Below are positions 1 to 8,428 of a DNA stretch of 64,000 nucleotides, piece by piece (the stretch's first letter is position 1; each line of letters begins with the position of its first letter). A program made the translations under genes and the position numbers. This DNA is from Streptomyces sp. Root1304 (GTDB taxonomy: Bacteria > Actinomycetota > Actinomycetes > Streptomycetales > Streptomycetaceae): NCBI RefSeq assembly GCF_001426405.1, contig NZ_LMEP01000022.1, forward strand, positions 1,363 through 65,362, read 5' to 3'. Under the pieces are notes generated by a model. That model was not told the origin of the DNA. It saw only the letters and a list, made by a program, of their open reading frames with translations, and searched no databases.

Positions 1-98
1 CATGGCTCGCATCTCAGCATGAGCATGCCCAGCAGGTGCCCGGCGTGGCGATCAGTACCACGATCGAGCGATCACGAACCGAGGAAGATCGGACTTAA

Positions 99-422
99 CG
101 CCCTCTCAGAGCGCAGCACAACCGGCTCACCACCCTGCCCCACACCATCGGCCGGCTCCGCGGTCTGCGCGAGCTGTGGCTCCGGGGAAACACGATCGAG
201 CACCTGCCGTCGTCAGCGGCCGAGCTACATGAACTGCGCCACCTGGACCTGCGCGAGAACTCCCTGAACGACGTGCCGGAGTCACTCGCCGACCTCCCCC
301 GACTGCGCCAGATCGATCTGCGGAGCAACGGCCTCGGCCGGCTCCCCGACTGGCTCGCCCTGATGCCGTCCCTGGAGTCAGGTGTATTGATCACGAGCGT
401 TGTCGACGTCGACTGGTCTTGA
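99..422 (+). pseudogene. Leucine-rich-repeat protein remnant (3' end only)
   Basis: Read in the frame ending at the stop at 420-422, this stretch encodes about four leucine-rich repeats of the bacterial type, with the recurring pattern L..L.L..N.L..LP (for example LRELWLRGNTIEHLP and LRHLDLRENSLNDVP). An in-frame stop at 96-98 lies just upstream and there is no convincing start codon or ribosome binding site, so only the C-terminal part of a longer LRR protein survives. The last repeat runs into unrelated residues (VLITSVVDVDWS) just before transposase debris begins, which suggests truncation by an insertion event. The remnant is probably not functional. Confidence 0.6.
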
Positions 423-424
423 TC

Positions 425-544
425 ATGGCGAAGACCTCCGGTGTGGTGGAGGCACAGGTCTGCCGACTGCGGACCGACCGCAAACTCGGCCCGGCCAGGA
501 TCGGCCCGCTCACACGGTCCCGCTCCTCCATGGACTGCTCGATG
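425..544 (+). pseudogene. Transposase fragment, IS481-like N-terminal piece
   Basis: From ATG 425 the translation contains VEAQVCRLRTDRKLGPARIG, which resembles the N-terminal helix-turn-helix region of IS481-family transposases (a pattern like LRR.R.LGPARIA). Similarity ends after about 28 residues, and neither a DDE catalytic domain nor terminal inverted repeats follow. It is a scrap between the LRR remnant and an oppositely oriented transposase fragment. The family assignment rests on one short motif. Confidence 0.4.
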
Positions 545-545
545 A

Positions 546-670
546 GATGTAGCCGTTGTCGGCTCAGGCTTTGGTGATGGTGGGGTGTTGCTGGCGGACT
601 TCGGCCAGGAGTGGGGTGCCGGCGGCGGAGTCGTGGACGCTGGCGGTGGTGACGGTCACAGCCGGCAGGA
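546..670 (-). pseudogene. Transposase fragment, IS5/IS4-like, with internal stop
   Basis: On the minus strand this reads PAVTVTTASVHDSAAGTPLL followed by AEVRQQHPTITKA, a stop, then ADNGY. This matches the core of IS5-type DDE transposases, where VTVTPASVHD precedes a segment ending WADNGY. The stop sits exactly where the tryptophan of WADNGY is expected, so a TGG to TGA change has broken the frame. Flanking parts of the transposase are absent. It is an inactive element remnant. Confidence 0.5.
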
Positions 671-1018
671 GTCCCGGTGTGTCGGTGTCGTCCTGTCCGT
701 GCTCACCGGCGAGATCCGCTCCGGCATCCTCGACGACCTGCCGGTCGACGGCCACACCTTCGATCCGAACGACGAGCTCCTGGGTGGCTGACGGACCGTC
801 GGGCACCAGAGGCGCGTCCCGTGCTCCGCGCATGCCGCCGACCGCTGGGTCCACGCGGTTGTCGGCGGTGCCCGGTCCGAGCAGCTCGGACTGGTGGTCG
901 GAGAACTCACTCCTTCCGGTAGTGGCGACCGCCTCACCGTCACGGCTCTTTCCCAGCACGGTTGTGCAGGAGCACTCACTGAGCCGGGTCCGGACCGACG
1001 GGCCACATCACGAGACAG
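671..1018. other. Unassigned debris between transposase scraps and the EF-hand gene
   Basis: No intact gene is supported here. A forward reading ending at the stop near 791 (VLSVLTGEIRSGILDDLP followed by VDGHTFDPNDELLGG) has coding-like composition and may be the 3' end of a small lost gene, but no family was recognised. The rest (about 790-1018) shows no convincing coding signal and presumably holds the promoter of the EF-hand gene. Confidence 0.3.
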
Positions 1019-1027
1019 GTGACGAAC

Positions 1028-1561
1028 ATGCGCACTGAGGCCGCCAAGCGGGTCGAGTTGGTCTTCTCCCTCTTCGACGCCAACGGCAACGGAGTCATCG
1101 ACTCCGACGACTTCGACCTCATGACGGGACGCGTTCTGGAGGCGGCGGTCGCATCGGACGCCGGTGCCAAGGAAGCCATCCGGAAGGCGTTCCGCCGCTG
1201 GTGGACGACTCTGGCCACCGAGCTGGACGCCGACGGCGACGGCGTGGTCACCATCGACGAGTTCCGCCCCTTCGTGCTCGACCCCGCGCGTTTCGGCCCC
1301 GCGGTCAGCGAGTTCGCCGAGGCGCTCTCCGCACTCGGCGACCCGGACGGAGACGGCCTGATCGAGCGCCCGCTCTTCCTGTCGCTGATGACGGCGATCG
1401 GCTTCGAGGAGGCGAACATCCACGCGCTCTTCGACGCCTTCGGCCCCGACGCCGAGGACCGCATCACCGTGGCCACGTGGGCCACCGGCATCGAGGACTA
1501 CTACGCACCGGACCTGGCCGGAATTCCCGGTGACCGGCTGGTGGGCGCTCCGGCCGTCTGA
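1028..1561 (+). CDS. EF-hand calcium-binding protein (calexcitin-like)
   Basis: A 177-residue cytosolic protein with no signal peptide or membrane segment. Loop 1 (residues 17-28, DANGNGVIDSDD) and a second loop near residue 67 (DADGDGVVTIDE) carry the acidic and glycine pattern of Ca2+-binding EF-hands. A third (GDPDGDGLIE) is nearly canonical and a fourth (FGPDAEDRIT) is degenerate. Four paired EF-hands in about 180 residues fits the sarcoplasmic/calexcitin-like calcium sensors or buffers common in Streptomyces. ATG 1028 was chosen because AGGTGA lies six bases upstream; an in-frame GTG at 1019 would add three residues. The gene stands alone, after the transposase debris and before the convergent methyltransferase. 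Its target is unknown. Confidence 0.85.
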   Translation: MRTEAAKRVELVFSLFDANGNGVIDSDDFDLMTGRVLEAAVASDAGAKEAIRKAFRRWWTTLATELDADGDGVVTIDEFRPFVLDPARFGPAVSEFAEALSALGDPDGDGLIERPLFLSLMTAIGFEEANIHALFDAFGPDAEDRITVATWATGIEDYYAPDLAGIPGDRLVGAPAV

Positions 1562-1630
1562 CACTGCCCGGTCACGCGCGCGTCCCGGGGCGGCGTCGGC
1601 CAACCCGGGACGGCGTCGGATCGCCGGGCG

Positions 1631-2590
1631 TCACGGCCCGGGCTTGTGGGCGAAGACCCACCGGTTCCCTTCCAAGGCGTCGTTGGCCTCGGGGAGGGGA
1701 CCGCGTCCGTGCCGGCGGGTGAACTCAAAGGGCCTGCGCGTCGACGTGGACCATCCCCTGGCCGTCAGGTGACCCGCCGAGTCGGGGCGGGGTCCCAGGT
1801 CGAAGAGGTCGAGCAGGTCGATACCGATCTGCTCCCGCGTCGCCGTGTAGATCGCGCTGTCGCGGTACGCCAGCAGGTCCTTCTCCAGCTTGGCCTCGAA
1901 GGCCAGGGCGCTGCCCCCGGTGGTCAGCCGGTCCACCGTGTCGATGAGGTACGTCTCGACGGGCCCCGGCAGGTAGAAGAGCAGCCCCTCGGCCAGCCAG
2001 ACGCTCGGTACGGCCGGGTCGAAGCCGGTGGAGGTCAGCGCGGTGGCCCAGTCCGCGCGCAGGTCGACCGGTACGGGGACGCGCTTCGCCCTCGGGGCGG
2101 CCGACAGGTCCGTGAGCACCTGCTGCTTGAAGGCCAGCACACCCGCCCTGTCGATCTCGAAAACCACGCAGTCGGACGGCAGGTCGAGGCGGAAGGCACG
2201 CGTGTCCAACCCCGCTCCCAACAGGACGACTTGTCGAGCGCCGTCGTGTACCGACCCGAGGACGAAGTCGTCGAGGACCCGGGTCCGCAGCCCGAAGTAG
2301 CGGGCGAACCTTCCCCACAGTGGGTTCTCGTCCCCCTCCGGAACCTGCCCGATGCGTACCGGCCAGTCCGCACATGCCGCGGCGGCGCGTACGAAGTGCT
2401 CGGCGTGGACGTCCTGGGCGAGGCTGTCACGGCGGTGGGTCTCGATCGCCCGGGCCGCGGCGACCAGGAGCGCGGTCAGTCCCACACCGCCGTCCACGCC
2501 GTCCGCGTCGGCCTGCCGAGCCGCTGTGGCGGCCGCGTCTCCCTCGGTGGCGGGATGGGACGACTCCTCGGTGGTGGAGGTCTCGCTCAT
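1631..2590 (-). CDS. SAM-dependent methyltransferase, leucine-carboxyl-methyltransferase-like (TIGR00027 type)
   Basis: A protein of 319 residues. After a disordered acidic N-terminus (about 40 residues) comes the class I SAM-binding motif VVLLGAGLDTRAFRLD, then FEIDRAGVLAFKQ (the acidic strand-2 residue) and VWLAEGLLFYLP. All are hallmarks of the actinobacterial putative O-methyltransferase family related to leucine carboxyl methyltransferases. Members are thought to methylate carboxylates, but few substrates are known. It is the last gene of a four-gene operon: its ATG overlaps the stop of the alcohol dehydrogenase by ATGA, with AGGAGAG upstream. Next to oxidising enzymes it could esterify a carboxylic acid product; that step is inference. 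Confidence 0.8.
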   Translation of the reverse strand: MSETSTTEESSHPATEGDAAATAARQADADGVDGGVGLTALLVAAARAIETHRRDSLAQDVHAEHFVRAAAACADWPVRIGQVPEGDENPLWGRFARYFGLRTRVLDDFVLGSVHDGARQVVLLGAGLDTRAFRLDLPSDCVVFEIDRAGVLAFKQQVLTDLSAAPRAKRVPVPVDLRADWATALTSTGFDPAVPSVWLAEGLLFYLPGPVETYLIDTVDRLTTGGSALAFEAKLEKDLLAYRDSAIYTATREQIGIDLLDLFDLGPRPDSAGHLTARGWSTSTRRPFEFTRRHGRGPLPEANDALEGNRWVFAHKPGP

Positions 2591-3708
2591 CGCTCTCCTC
2601 TTTCCGGTCTTTCCGGCAGCAGGACGGGTTTGACCACGCGGCCGCCGTCGCAGTCGCGTTCGGCCTCGTTGATGTCGGCCAGCGGGTAGGTGCGGATCAG
2701 CTGGTCGAAGGGGAAGCAGCCGGCCTGCCACAGGCCGATCAGCCGGGGTATCAGCAGTCCGGGTACCGCGTCGCCTTCGCAGATGTGGCGGATGCTTCGG
2801 CCCCGGTCGAGCGTGCCCGGTTCGAGCGGCAGCGGGGCGTGGAGGCGTGCCACGAGGCCGAGGGTGCCGGTGGGGCGCAGTGCTCGGAGCGCGTCGTTGA
2901 TGAGCGGGGCCGAGGCCGTGGTGTCCAGGGCGTACTGGGCTCCGCCCTCGGTCAGTCGGCGGATCCGCTCGGGCAGTCCGTACGATCCGGCGGACAGCGG
3001 GGTCGCGCCGAACCGTTCGGCCAGGTCGAGGCGTTCGGTATGCCGGTCGACGGCCACCGTCCGCGTGCCGGCGGCGGTGGCCGCCATCACGGCGGCCAGG
3101 CCCACTGCTCCCGCGCCCAGGACCACGAGGGTGTCACCGGGTCCTGCGGCGAAGGTGTTCAGTACGGCACCGGCACCGGTGAGGAAGCCGCAGCCGAGCG
3201 GTCCGAGCAGTTCGAGTGGCAGGGCTGGGTCGACCCGGACGGCGTTGCGGGCCGGGACGAGCGCGTACGCGGCGAAGGAGGACTGGCCGAACCACCGGGG
3301 GGCCAGCGCATTTCCGGCCGCGTCGGTGAGCCGTGGAGGTTCCTCCTCGCGCCCACCGAACAGATTGAGGGAGGCGAAGGAATCGCAGTAAGCGGGTGAG
3401 GCGGCCCGGCAGTTTCTGCAGTGTCCGCAGGAGTCGAAGCTCAGTACGACGTGGTCGCCGACGCCCAGCCCGTTGCCGGGGTCGCCGTCCGTCGCCACCA
3501 CGACCCCGGCGCCCTCGTGGCCGAGGACCGACGGCAGCGGGCTGCGGCCCGCCGATCGGCGTACCGCGAGATCGGTACGGCACATCCCGGCTCCCGCGAT
3601 CTCGACGAGGATCTCGCCGGGGCCGGGCTCCGTGCGCAGGGCCACTTCCTCGACCGTGAACGGGTCCTCGTACGAGCGAAGTACGGCCGCCTGGAACCTC
3701 CTCGTCAC
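2587..3708 (-). CDS. Zinc-dependent NAD(P)-linked alcohol dehydrogenase (MDR family)
   Basis: A 373-residue medium-chain dehydrogenase. It has the catalytic-zinc N-terminal domain (GAGMCRTDLAV then GHEGAGVVVATDG), the four-cysteine structural zinc loop (CGHCRNCRAASPAYC), and a Rossmann fold with VLGAGAVGLAAVMAA. The overall shape, with GCGFLTGAGAVLN before the cofactor domain, is typical of aryl/benzyl-alcohol and long-chain class III-like dehydrogenases. GTG 3708 overlaps the aldehyde dehydrogenase stop (GTGA), and its own stop overlaps the methyltransferase start, so translation is probably coupled. In the operon it could oxidise a hydroxymethyl group whose aldehyde is then taken further by the neighbouring dehydrogenase. 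The true substrate is unknown. Confidence 0.85.
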   Translation of the reverse strand: MTRRFQAAVLRSYEDPFTVEEVALRTEPGPGEILVEIAGAGMCRTDLAVRRSAGRSPLPSVLGHEGAGVVVATDGDPGNGLGVGDHVVLSFDSCGHCRNCRAASPAYCDSFASLNLFGGREEEPPRLTDAAGNALAPRWFGQSSFAAYALVPARNAVRVDPALPLELLGPLGCGFLTGAGAVLNTFAAGPGDTLVVLGAGAVGLAAVMAATAAGTRTVAVDRHTERLDLAERFGATPLSAGSYGLPERIRRLTEGGAQYALDTTASAPLINDALRALRPTGTLGLVARLHAPLPLEPGTLDRGRSIRHICEGDAVPGLLIPRLIGLWQAGCFPFDQLIRTYPLADINEAERDCDGGRVVKPVLLPERPERGER

Positions 3709-5114
3709 GCTCCCTCCTCCCACGGGCGATGGACCACGAACGGCCGAAGGTTGCCGTAGAGGCCCCACGGTCCGCCCGCGACACCGACGCCACTGTCCTT
3801 GACTCCCGCGAAGGGCTGGGCGAGGGAGAGCTCCGCGTGGTGGTTGATCCAGGCCGTGCCGCATTCCAACCCGTCGGCCACCGCCTCGGCCCGGTCGAGA
3901 TCAGTGCCCCAGACGGAGCCGCCAAGGCCGAAGTCGGTGCCGTTGGCCGCGGTGATCGCCTCGTCGAGGTTCCGGTACGGCAGTACCGGCAGGACGGGTC
4001 CGAACTGTTCCTCGGTCACCACCGGACTGTCGGGCGGGACGTCGGTGAGGACCGTGGGAGCGAAGAAGTAGCCCGCTCCGTCCAGTCGACGGCCGCCGGC
4101 CGCGGCCCGGGCGCCGGCCGCCAGGGCCTGCCGCGTGACCTGCTCGACCCGGGCCAGCTGGGGAGCGTTGTTGACCGGACCGATCCGGGTGTCCGGGTCG
4201 AGTCCGGATCCGACCGCGACGGTCTTCGCGCGTTGGGCGAGGGCTTCGACGACCTCGGCGTGGATCCGGGTGGGGGCGTAGACGCGCTTGACCGCCATGC
4301 AGACCTGTCCGCAGTTGCGGAACGCTGCCCAGAACAGCCGGTCCGCGATCCGGTCGACGTCGACGTCGTCCAGGAGGACGGCGGCGTCATTGCCGCCCAG
4401 TTCCAGGGTGACCCGGGCGAGCGAGCCCGCCGCGGCCTCGGCGACGGCCCGACCGGTGGGCACCGAGCCGGTGAAGGTGACGTGGCGGATGCCCCGGTGG
4501 CCGGCGAGACGGGCGCCGAGGGGTTCGCGGCCGGTGACGACGGTCAGGACGTCCTCGGGCAGGACGGTGGCGAGGACGGAGCCGAGCAGCCGGGTGGCGA
4601 GCGGGGTGTGAGGGGACGGTTTGAGGACCACGGTGTTGCCGGCCGCGAGCGCGGGCGCGAACTTCGCCGCCGCGAGCTGGATCGGGAAGTTCCAGGGCAC
4701 GATCGCGGCGACGGGCCCGACGGGCCGCCAGCGGACCTCGCTGTGCACGGGTCGGCCGTCGTCGATGCGGTGGGTCTCCGGGGCCAGGTCGGCGAAGTAG
4801 CGCAGCCGGGCCCCCGTACGGGCGATCTCGGCGTACGACTCGGTCAGGGGCTTGCCCTGTTCGCGCGTGAGCAGCCGGGCGAGGGCGTCGCCGGCCGTTT
4901 CCACGGCGTCGGCAGCGGCGCGCAGGGCAGTGGTACGGGCGGCGGGGTCGGAGCGCCAGCCGTGCCAGGCCCGTTGGGCCCGGGCGACCACCTCGTCCAG
5001 CTCCTCCGGCCTCTGGTCGGGGGCCTCGTCGAATGGCTCCCCGGTGGCCGGGTCGACGACGGCGAGGCGTGCGGCACGCAGCCCGGGGACACGAGCGGCT
5101 TCCGGTGTCGGCAT
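3705..5114 (-). CDS. NAD(P)-dependent aldehyde dehydrogenase
   Basis: A 469-residue member of the ALDH superfamily that oxidises an aldehyde to a carboxylic acid. Visible signatures are PWNFPIQLAAAKFAPALAAG (cofactor-binding region), FTGSVPTGRAV, LELGGND (general-base glutamate) and NCGQVCMAVKRVY (catalytic cysteine). Length matches the family norm of about 450-500. It starts eight bases after the stop of the mfnB-like gene and overlaps the alcohol dehydrogenase start, so it is the second gene of the operon. Closest in style to succinate-semialdehyde or generic aromatic-aldehyde dehydrogenases, but the neighbour suggests a furan aldehyde as one plausible substrate (inference). Confidence 0.87.
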   Translation of the reverse strand: MPTPEAARVPGLRAARLAVVDPATGEPFDEAPDQRPEELDEVVARAQRAWHGWRSDPAARTTALRAAADAVETAGDALARLLTREQGKPLTESYAEIARTGARLRYFADLAPETHRIDDGRPVHSEVRWRPVGPVAAIVPWNFPIQLAAAKFAPALAAGNTVVLKPSPHTPLATRLLGSVLATVLPEDVLTVVTGREPLGARLAGHRGIRHVTFTGSVPTGRAVAEAAAGSLARVTLELGGNDAAVLLDDVDVDRIADRLFWAAFRNCGQVCMAVKRVYAPTRIHAEVVEALAQRAKTVAVGSGLDPDTRIGPVNNAPQLARVEQVTRQALAAGARAAAGGRRLDGAGYFFAPTVLTDVPPDSPVVTEEQFGPVLPVLPYRNLDEAITAANGTDFGLGGSVWGTDLDRAEAVADGLECGTAWINHHAELSLAQPFAGVKDSGVGVAGGPWGLYGNLRPFVVHRPWEEGA

Positions 5115-5122
5115 CCCGGTGG

Positions 5123-5881
5123 TCAGTTCACGGCCGGGGTGCCGACGGCGTGCTCCCGGGCCTGCCGGTCCATCTCCGCGCGGAAGGCGGCGACCAGATG
5201 CGGCTGGATCCTCCCGGCATTGCGGTCGCCGCCCGCGCAGACTGCGCCTCGTACGCCCACGATGTCCGTGCCGATGCGGGTCAGTGGACCGAGATCGTCC
5301 TGCTTGACGCTGCCCGCGAGGGCGGCGAGCAGACCGTACGCGTGGGCGCGCCGGACGAACTCGGCGCAGGAGTCGGGCGGAACGTGGTCGAAGAGCCGCG
5401 TGCCGTCCTTGATCGCGGTGTCCAGCATGGCCGCGTCGGCCTCTGCGCGGGCGGCGATGTCGGGCAGGGCGAGCGGGTTGACGCAGCCGATGCGGTGGGC
5501 GTCGGCGTAGCCCGAGGCGACGACGAGCGCCTCGGGGCGGTGGTCCTTCACCGCGCGGACGACCGCTCGCATGACCTCGACACCCTGCTCGGGAGTCGTA
5601 CAGCCGTACAGGCCGACCTTGATGTACGTGGCGCCGGATACGACCGCACCGAGCGCGGCCTGCGCCACCGTGCCGGGCTTGTACGGCACGTCCCCCACGG
5701 TGGCGGACACCGGTTTGTCCGCCGGCACCGCGTCGCGGATCTCCCGGATGACCCAGGGGAAGTTGGCGCCCAGCGAGCCCTCGTCGGGCTTCTTGACGTC
5801 CACGATGTCGAGGTGTTCCGCGGCCTTCGCGCAGTCGAGGGCTTCCTCGACACCGTCCGGGGAGATGAGAAGCAACACCAT
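5123..5881 (-). CDS. mfnB: (5-formylfuran-3-yl)methyl phosphate synthase-like protein (MfnB/UPF0264)
   Basis: A 252-residue TIM-barrel-like protein. Start MVLLLISPDGVEEAL and the segments DIVDVKKPDEGSLGANFPWV, SATVGDVPYKPGTV, YIKVGLYG and VVASGYAD match the MfnB/UPF0264 family. In methanogens this enzyme condenses two glyceraldehyde-3-phosphates into 4-(hydroxymethyl)-2-furancarboxaldehyde phosphate, the first step of methanofuran synthesis. The lysines of VDVKKP and YIKVG are candidates for the Schiff-base catalysis known in the family. ATG 5881 has a strong AAGGAG; an upstream in-frame ATG (5899) is possible. It leads a four-gene operon with aldehyde and alcohol dehydrogenases and a methyltransferase, and no MfnC aminotransferase is adjacent. 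Confidence 0.85.
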   Translation of the reverse strand: MVLLLISPDGVEEALDCAKAAEHLDIVDVKKPDEGSLGANFPWVIREIRDAVPADKPVSATVGDVPYKPGTVAQAALGAVVSGATYIKVGLYGCTTPEQGVEVMRAVVRAVKDHRPEALVVASGYADAHRIGCVNPLALPDIAARAEADAAMLDTAIKDGTRLFDHVPPDSCAEFVRRAHAYGLLAALAGSVKQDDLGPLTRIGTDIVGVRGAVCAGGDRNAGRIQPHLVAAFRAEMDRQAREHAVGTPAVN

Positions 5882-6471
5882 GAGCTCCTTCCGCCGCATG
5901 TCCACCTGACCGAGGACAGGGGTGCGGATCACCTGGTTCACGTGCGGTGCACCCATCCTTTCCGGCGCCCGCGGGCGCCGGTAGGGCGCACGGAGCTCAC
6001 GGAGGGTGCGTGAAAGCACGCTCATGATGCGGCGTGCACCGCCGTGCACCGGCGCCTGTCGGCGCACGCCCGACCCTGCCGACCGCCCTCGATGCCCACT
6101 TGTGTGCTCCGGGGCCCTGTCTGCCACCGCCCCGGGCGCGGAAGGCCCCGCAGGGGTCGCACGGTCCCGTCCCGCGGAAGTCCGGGGAGACCGGTGACCT
6201 GGCCGTCACCGCTCCGAAGGGCTTGGACCGCGGTGGAAGCGGAGGCCGGCCGCACGGCCGCGGGGGCGGTCGGCGGGTCCCTGGGGCACGGTCGGGTCCA
6301 TGGGGGAATCCGAGTCGGGAGGGCACCCGTGGGAACCCCGTTCGCCCTGCCCGACGGTCGGCGTCCCGGACACCGCGCATCGGGTCGGGCCGAAGCCTCC
6401 TCGCGTCCTGCTCGCCGGCGAGCGCCAGGAACAGAGGCGGACTGTCGTGGCGGTACGCCCCGGGGAGGCCG
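5882..6471. other. Upstream region of the mfnB-like operon
   Basis: About 590 bases without a supported gene. Open frames here are long only because the DNA is GC-rich and lack family matches. Close to the operon (6033-6051) the hexamer GTGCAC occurs twice, ten bases apart, a possible regulator site. The rest shows nothing recognisable. Confidence 0.35.
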
Positions 6472-7548
6472 TCAGCCGGTCGGCAGGCCCAGCCCGTAGT
6501 AGGTCACGTGGTAGCCGTCCACGTAGCCCGCCTCTCCGCCGATGATCAGGTCGGTGGGATCGCTCGCGCCTGCCGCCCTGGCCGTGGCCACGAGCATCTC
6601 GGCGAGTGCGTGGCCCTTCGGCTCGCCGGGCCCGCCCGCGTCCACACGCCACACCGGATCGTCGTCGCCGAAGACCGATGCCGTGTGCGGGAATTCGGCG
6701 ACCGTGCCCCAGCCGAGTGCGGCCGGATCGACGGCGTCCGGGGCGAAGCAGGCGATCGAGAGCCGGTCGCCGCACACCACGTCGAAGAGGAGGGGAGCGC
6801 TGCGTCCGTCACGCCCGTAGAACGGCATCCCGAGCCGGATCCCCAGGGCGGTGGTCTCGGCGGGCAGCGCTTCCAGGAACTCCCCCAGCGACCGGGTGAC
6901 GGTCTCCCAGCTACGGGCGGTCCACCCGCCCGGGAAGCCGAGGCCGACGTTGGCCTGATCCCGGTTGCTCCCGAAGAAGCCGCTGATCGCGTGCTCCTCG
7001 CCGTGGCCTTGACGCCAGAACCAGTTCTCCGCGGGGTCGGTGGGCTGCAGGACCAGCTCGGGCCCCGACTTCCCGGCCCGCAGCTCGAGCGTGTCCGGCC
7101 TGCCGCGCCAGCGCAGGAAGGGAGCGCCCCAGAGCGGCTGGCTGCCGTAGAAGGGGCCCATGTCACCGTGCGAGCCCATGACGGACGGCTCGCCCAGTGC
7201 GGCGGTCACTTCCTCCTTCGCGGCGCGGAAGGCCGCCGCCTGCGCCGCGGCGTCCGGCGCGGGAACCGCCACGGGGACCGCGAGCTCCACGTACGACTCG
7301 CCGTCGACGTGACGCTTCTCGTAGTCGCCGACCGGGCGCAGGCGAGCATCGCCCGAGGCCCGCCCGGTGATCAGTGCAGGGGCGTCCGGCGTGCCGCCCC
7401 AGGCCCATCCCCACTCGGCCGCCACGGCCCTCACGCCCTCCGGCGTCCAGCCGTCCGTATCTGCCGCGAGGAGTCGCCGGGCGAGCTCCCCGACGGATTC
7501 CCCTGTCGTGCTTCCCTCTTGTGCGTTCACAGGGCCATCGTGCCGCAT
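6472..7548 (-). CDS. Conserved hypothetical protein
   Basis: A 358-residue soluble protein without signal peptide or membrane segments. The N-terminal 50 residues (ARRLLAADTDGWTPEGVRAVAAEWGWAW) look like small actinobacterial DUF6301-type domains. A central part has repeated Trp/Gly-rich strands (WGAPFLRWRGRPDTLELRA, ENWFWRQGHGEEHAISGFFG). The end (IGGEAGYVDGYHVTYYGLGL) suggests a second alpha/beta domain. I do not recognise a catalytic motif. An in-frame GTG at 7530 is an alternative start, and neither start has a strong ribosome binding site. It lies upstream of the mfnB-like operon in the same orientation but is separated from it by 590 bases. Confidence 0.65.
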   Translation of the reverse strand: MRHDGPVNAQEGSTTGESVGELARRLLAADTDGWTPEGVRAVAAEWGWAWGGTPDAPALITGRASGDARLRPVGDYEKRHVDGESYVELAVPVAVPAPDAAAQAAAFRAAKEEVTAALGEPSVMGSHGDMGPFYGSQPLWGAPFLRWRGRPDTLELRAGKSGPELVLQPTDPAENWFWRQGHGEEHAISGFFGSNRDQANVGLGFPGGWTARSWETVTRSLGEFLEALPAETTALGIRLGMPFYGRDGRSAPLLFDVVCGDRLSIACFAPDAVDPAALGWGTVAEFPHTASVFGDDDPVWRVDAGGPGEPKGHALAEMLVATARAAGASDPTDLIIGGEAGYVDGYHVTYYGLGLPTG

Positions 7549-7836
7549 CCCAGGCTGCGTCCCCGCAGGTCGCGCACCAGTAGCCGGCGGTTCCCCTCCG
7601 CAGGCGACGGCAACCTCCTACGCACGGATCGCCGCCAGGAACCGTCTTCGAGGCCCAGGCCGCATCGGTCTGCCGTCGGCGGGAGGGCGGATGCGGATGA
7701 GCACTCACCCGTATCGCGGTCGAGACGCGCCTCGCGTGGGCACAGTCCGGGTGTGGGCATCCGCCCGCCAGGTTGGGCATTACCGGCGCGAAGTGGTCGA
7801 GGAAGCGCCGGCGGACGTTGGCGGCGCGCGAGGGTC
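7549..7836. other. Intergenic stretch with no supported gene
   Basis: Apparent frames on both strands lack homology and start signals. It probably carries the promoter of the hypothetical gene that reads away on the minus strand. I see nothing else in it. Confidence 0.3.
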
Positions 7837-8100
7837 TCACTGCTCTGGTCGTGGGTCAGAAGGGACGAGGACGGCTGCGAGGGGCGCGGGGTGGGTGACC
7901 TGGGCCCAGCCCGGCCGCTCGTAGAAGGCGACGGCCTCACGGGCGGCGACAGAACTCAGCAGCTGGCAGCGCCCGTCGGCCCGGTCCGTCGCGGAGGCGG
8001 CCGGCAGCTCATCGGCAAGCCGCCTCAGGTGGACGACGCCCGCCCGGACACCGAGGCGGCTCGCCGCGGCCTCGGCGCCGCCCGCCGGCCGCTCTGGCTC
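7837..8100 (-). pseudogene. GNAT acetyltransferase remnant (C-terminal end)
   Basis: The minus-strand reading ends AREAVAFYERPGWAQVTHPAP, the characteristic last helix and strand of GNAT N-acetyltransferases (pattern A..FYERLGW..V). Upstream residues (VHLRRLADELPAASATDRADGR) are only vaguely like the family, and the acetyl-CoA binding motif Q/R-x-x-G-x-G/A is missing. The gene therefore appears truncated and decayed at its 5' side. Transferase identity is moderately supported by the C-terminal motif only. Confidence 0.4.
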
Positions 8101-8363
8101 CGACGCTGGGGGACCCGACCTGTCCCCCGTCCACGGTGTTCGCGACCTACAACCGATACCGGAACAAAGAACACGCAGGTGTGGCCCTTTGCGGACCACG
8201 GAGGCGGACACGGAACCGAGCGGCATACGCATCTGAACCGGATCGAGGACCAGGGACTGCTGTCACCCCGGACGCGACGCGAAGGCGACGCGATCGATCC
8301 GACTCCATGGAGGGGCCAGGGACTCACCGGGCATTCGGGTGTCGCCGCAAGCCGACCCCGCAC

Positions 8364-8391
8364 GCCGCATGCCGCATGCCGCATGCCGCCA
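8364..8391. repeat. Tandem heptamer repeat, unit gccgcat
   Basis: Three exact copies of a 7-bp unit (8364-8384) plus one degenerate copy, just beyond the 3' end of the cyclophilin gene. It is short and non-coding, likely slipped-strand expansion without clear function. Confidence 0.6.
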
Positions 8392-8428
8392 GGCATGTTC
8401 ATCGTGGACGCGGCGACAATGCGGTGCG

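Noticed and set aside
8364..8391. Heptamer tandem repeat as a possible CRISPR or iteron
   Set aside because: Units are only 7 bp with no spacers and no replication or cas genes nearby.
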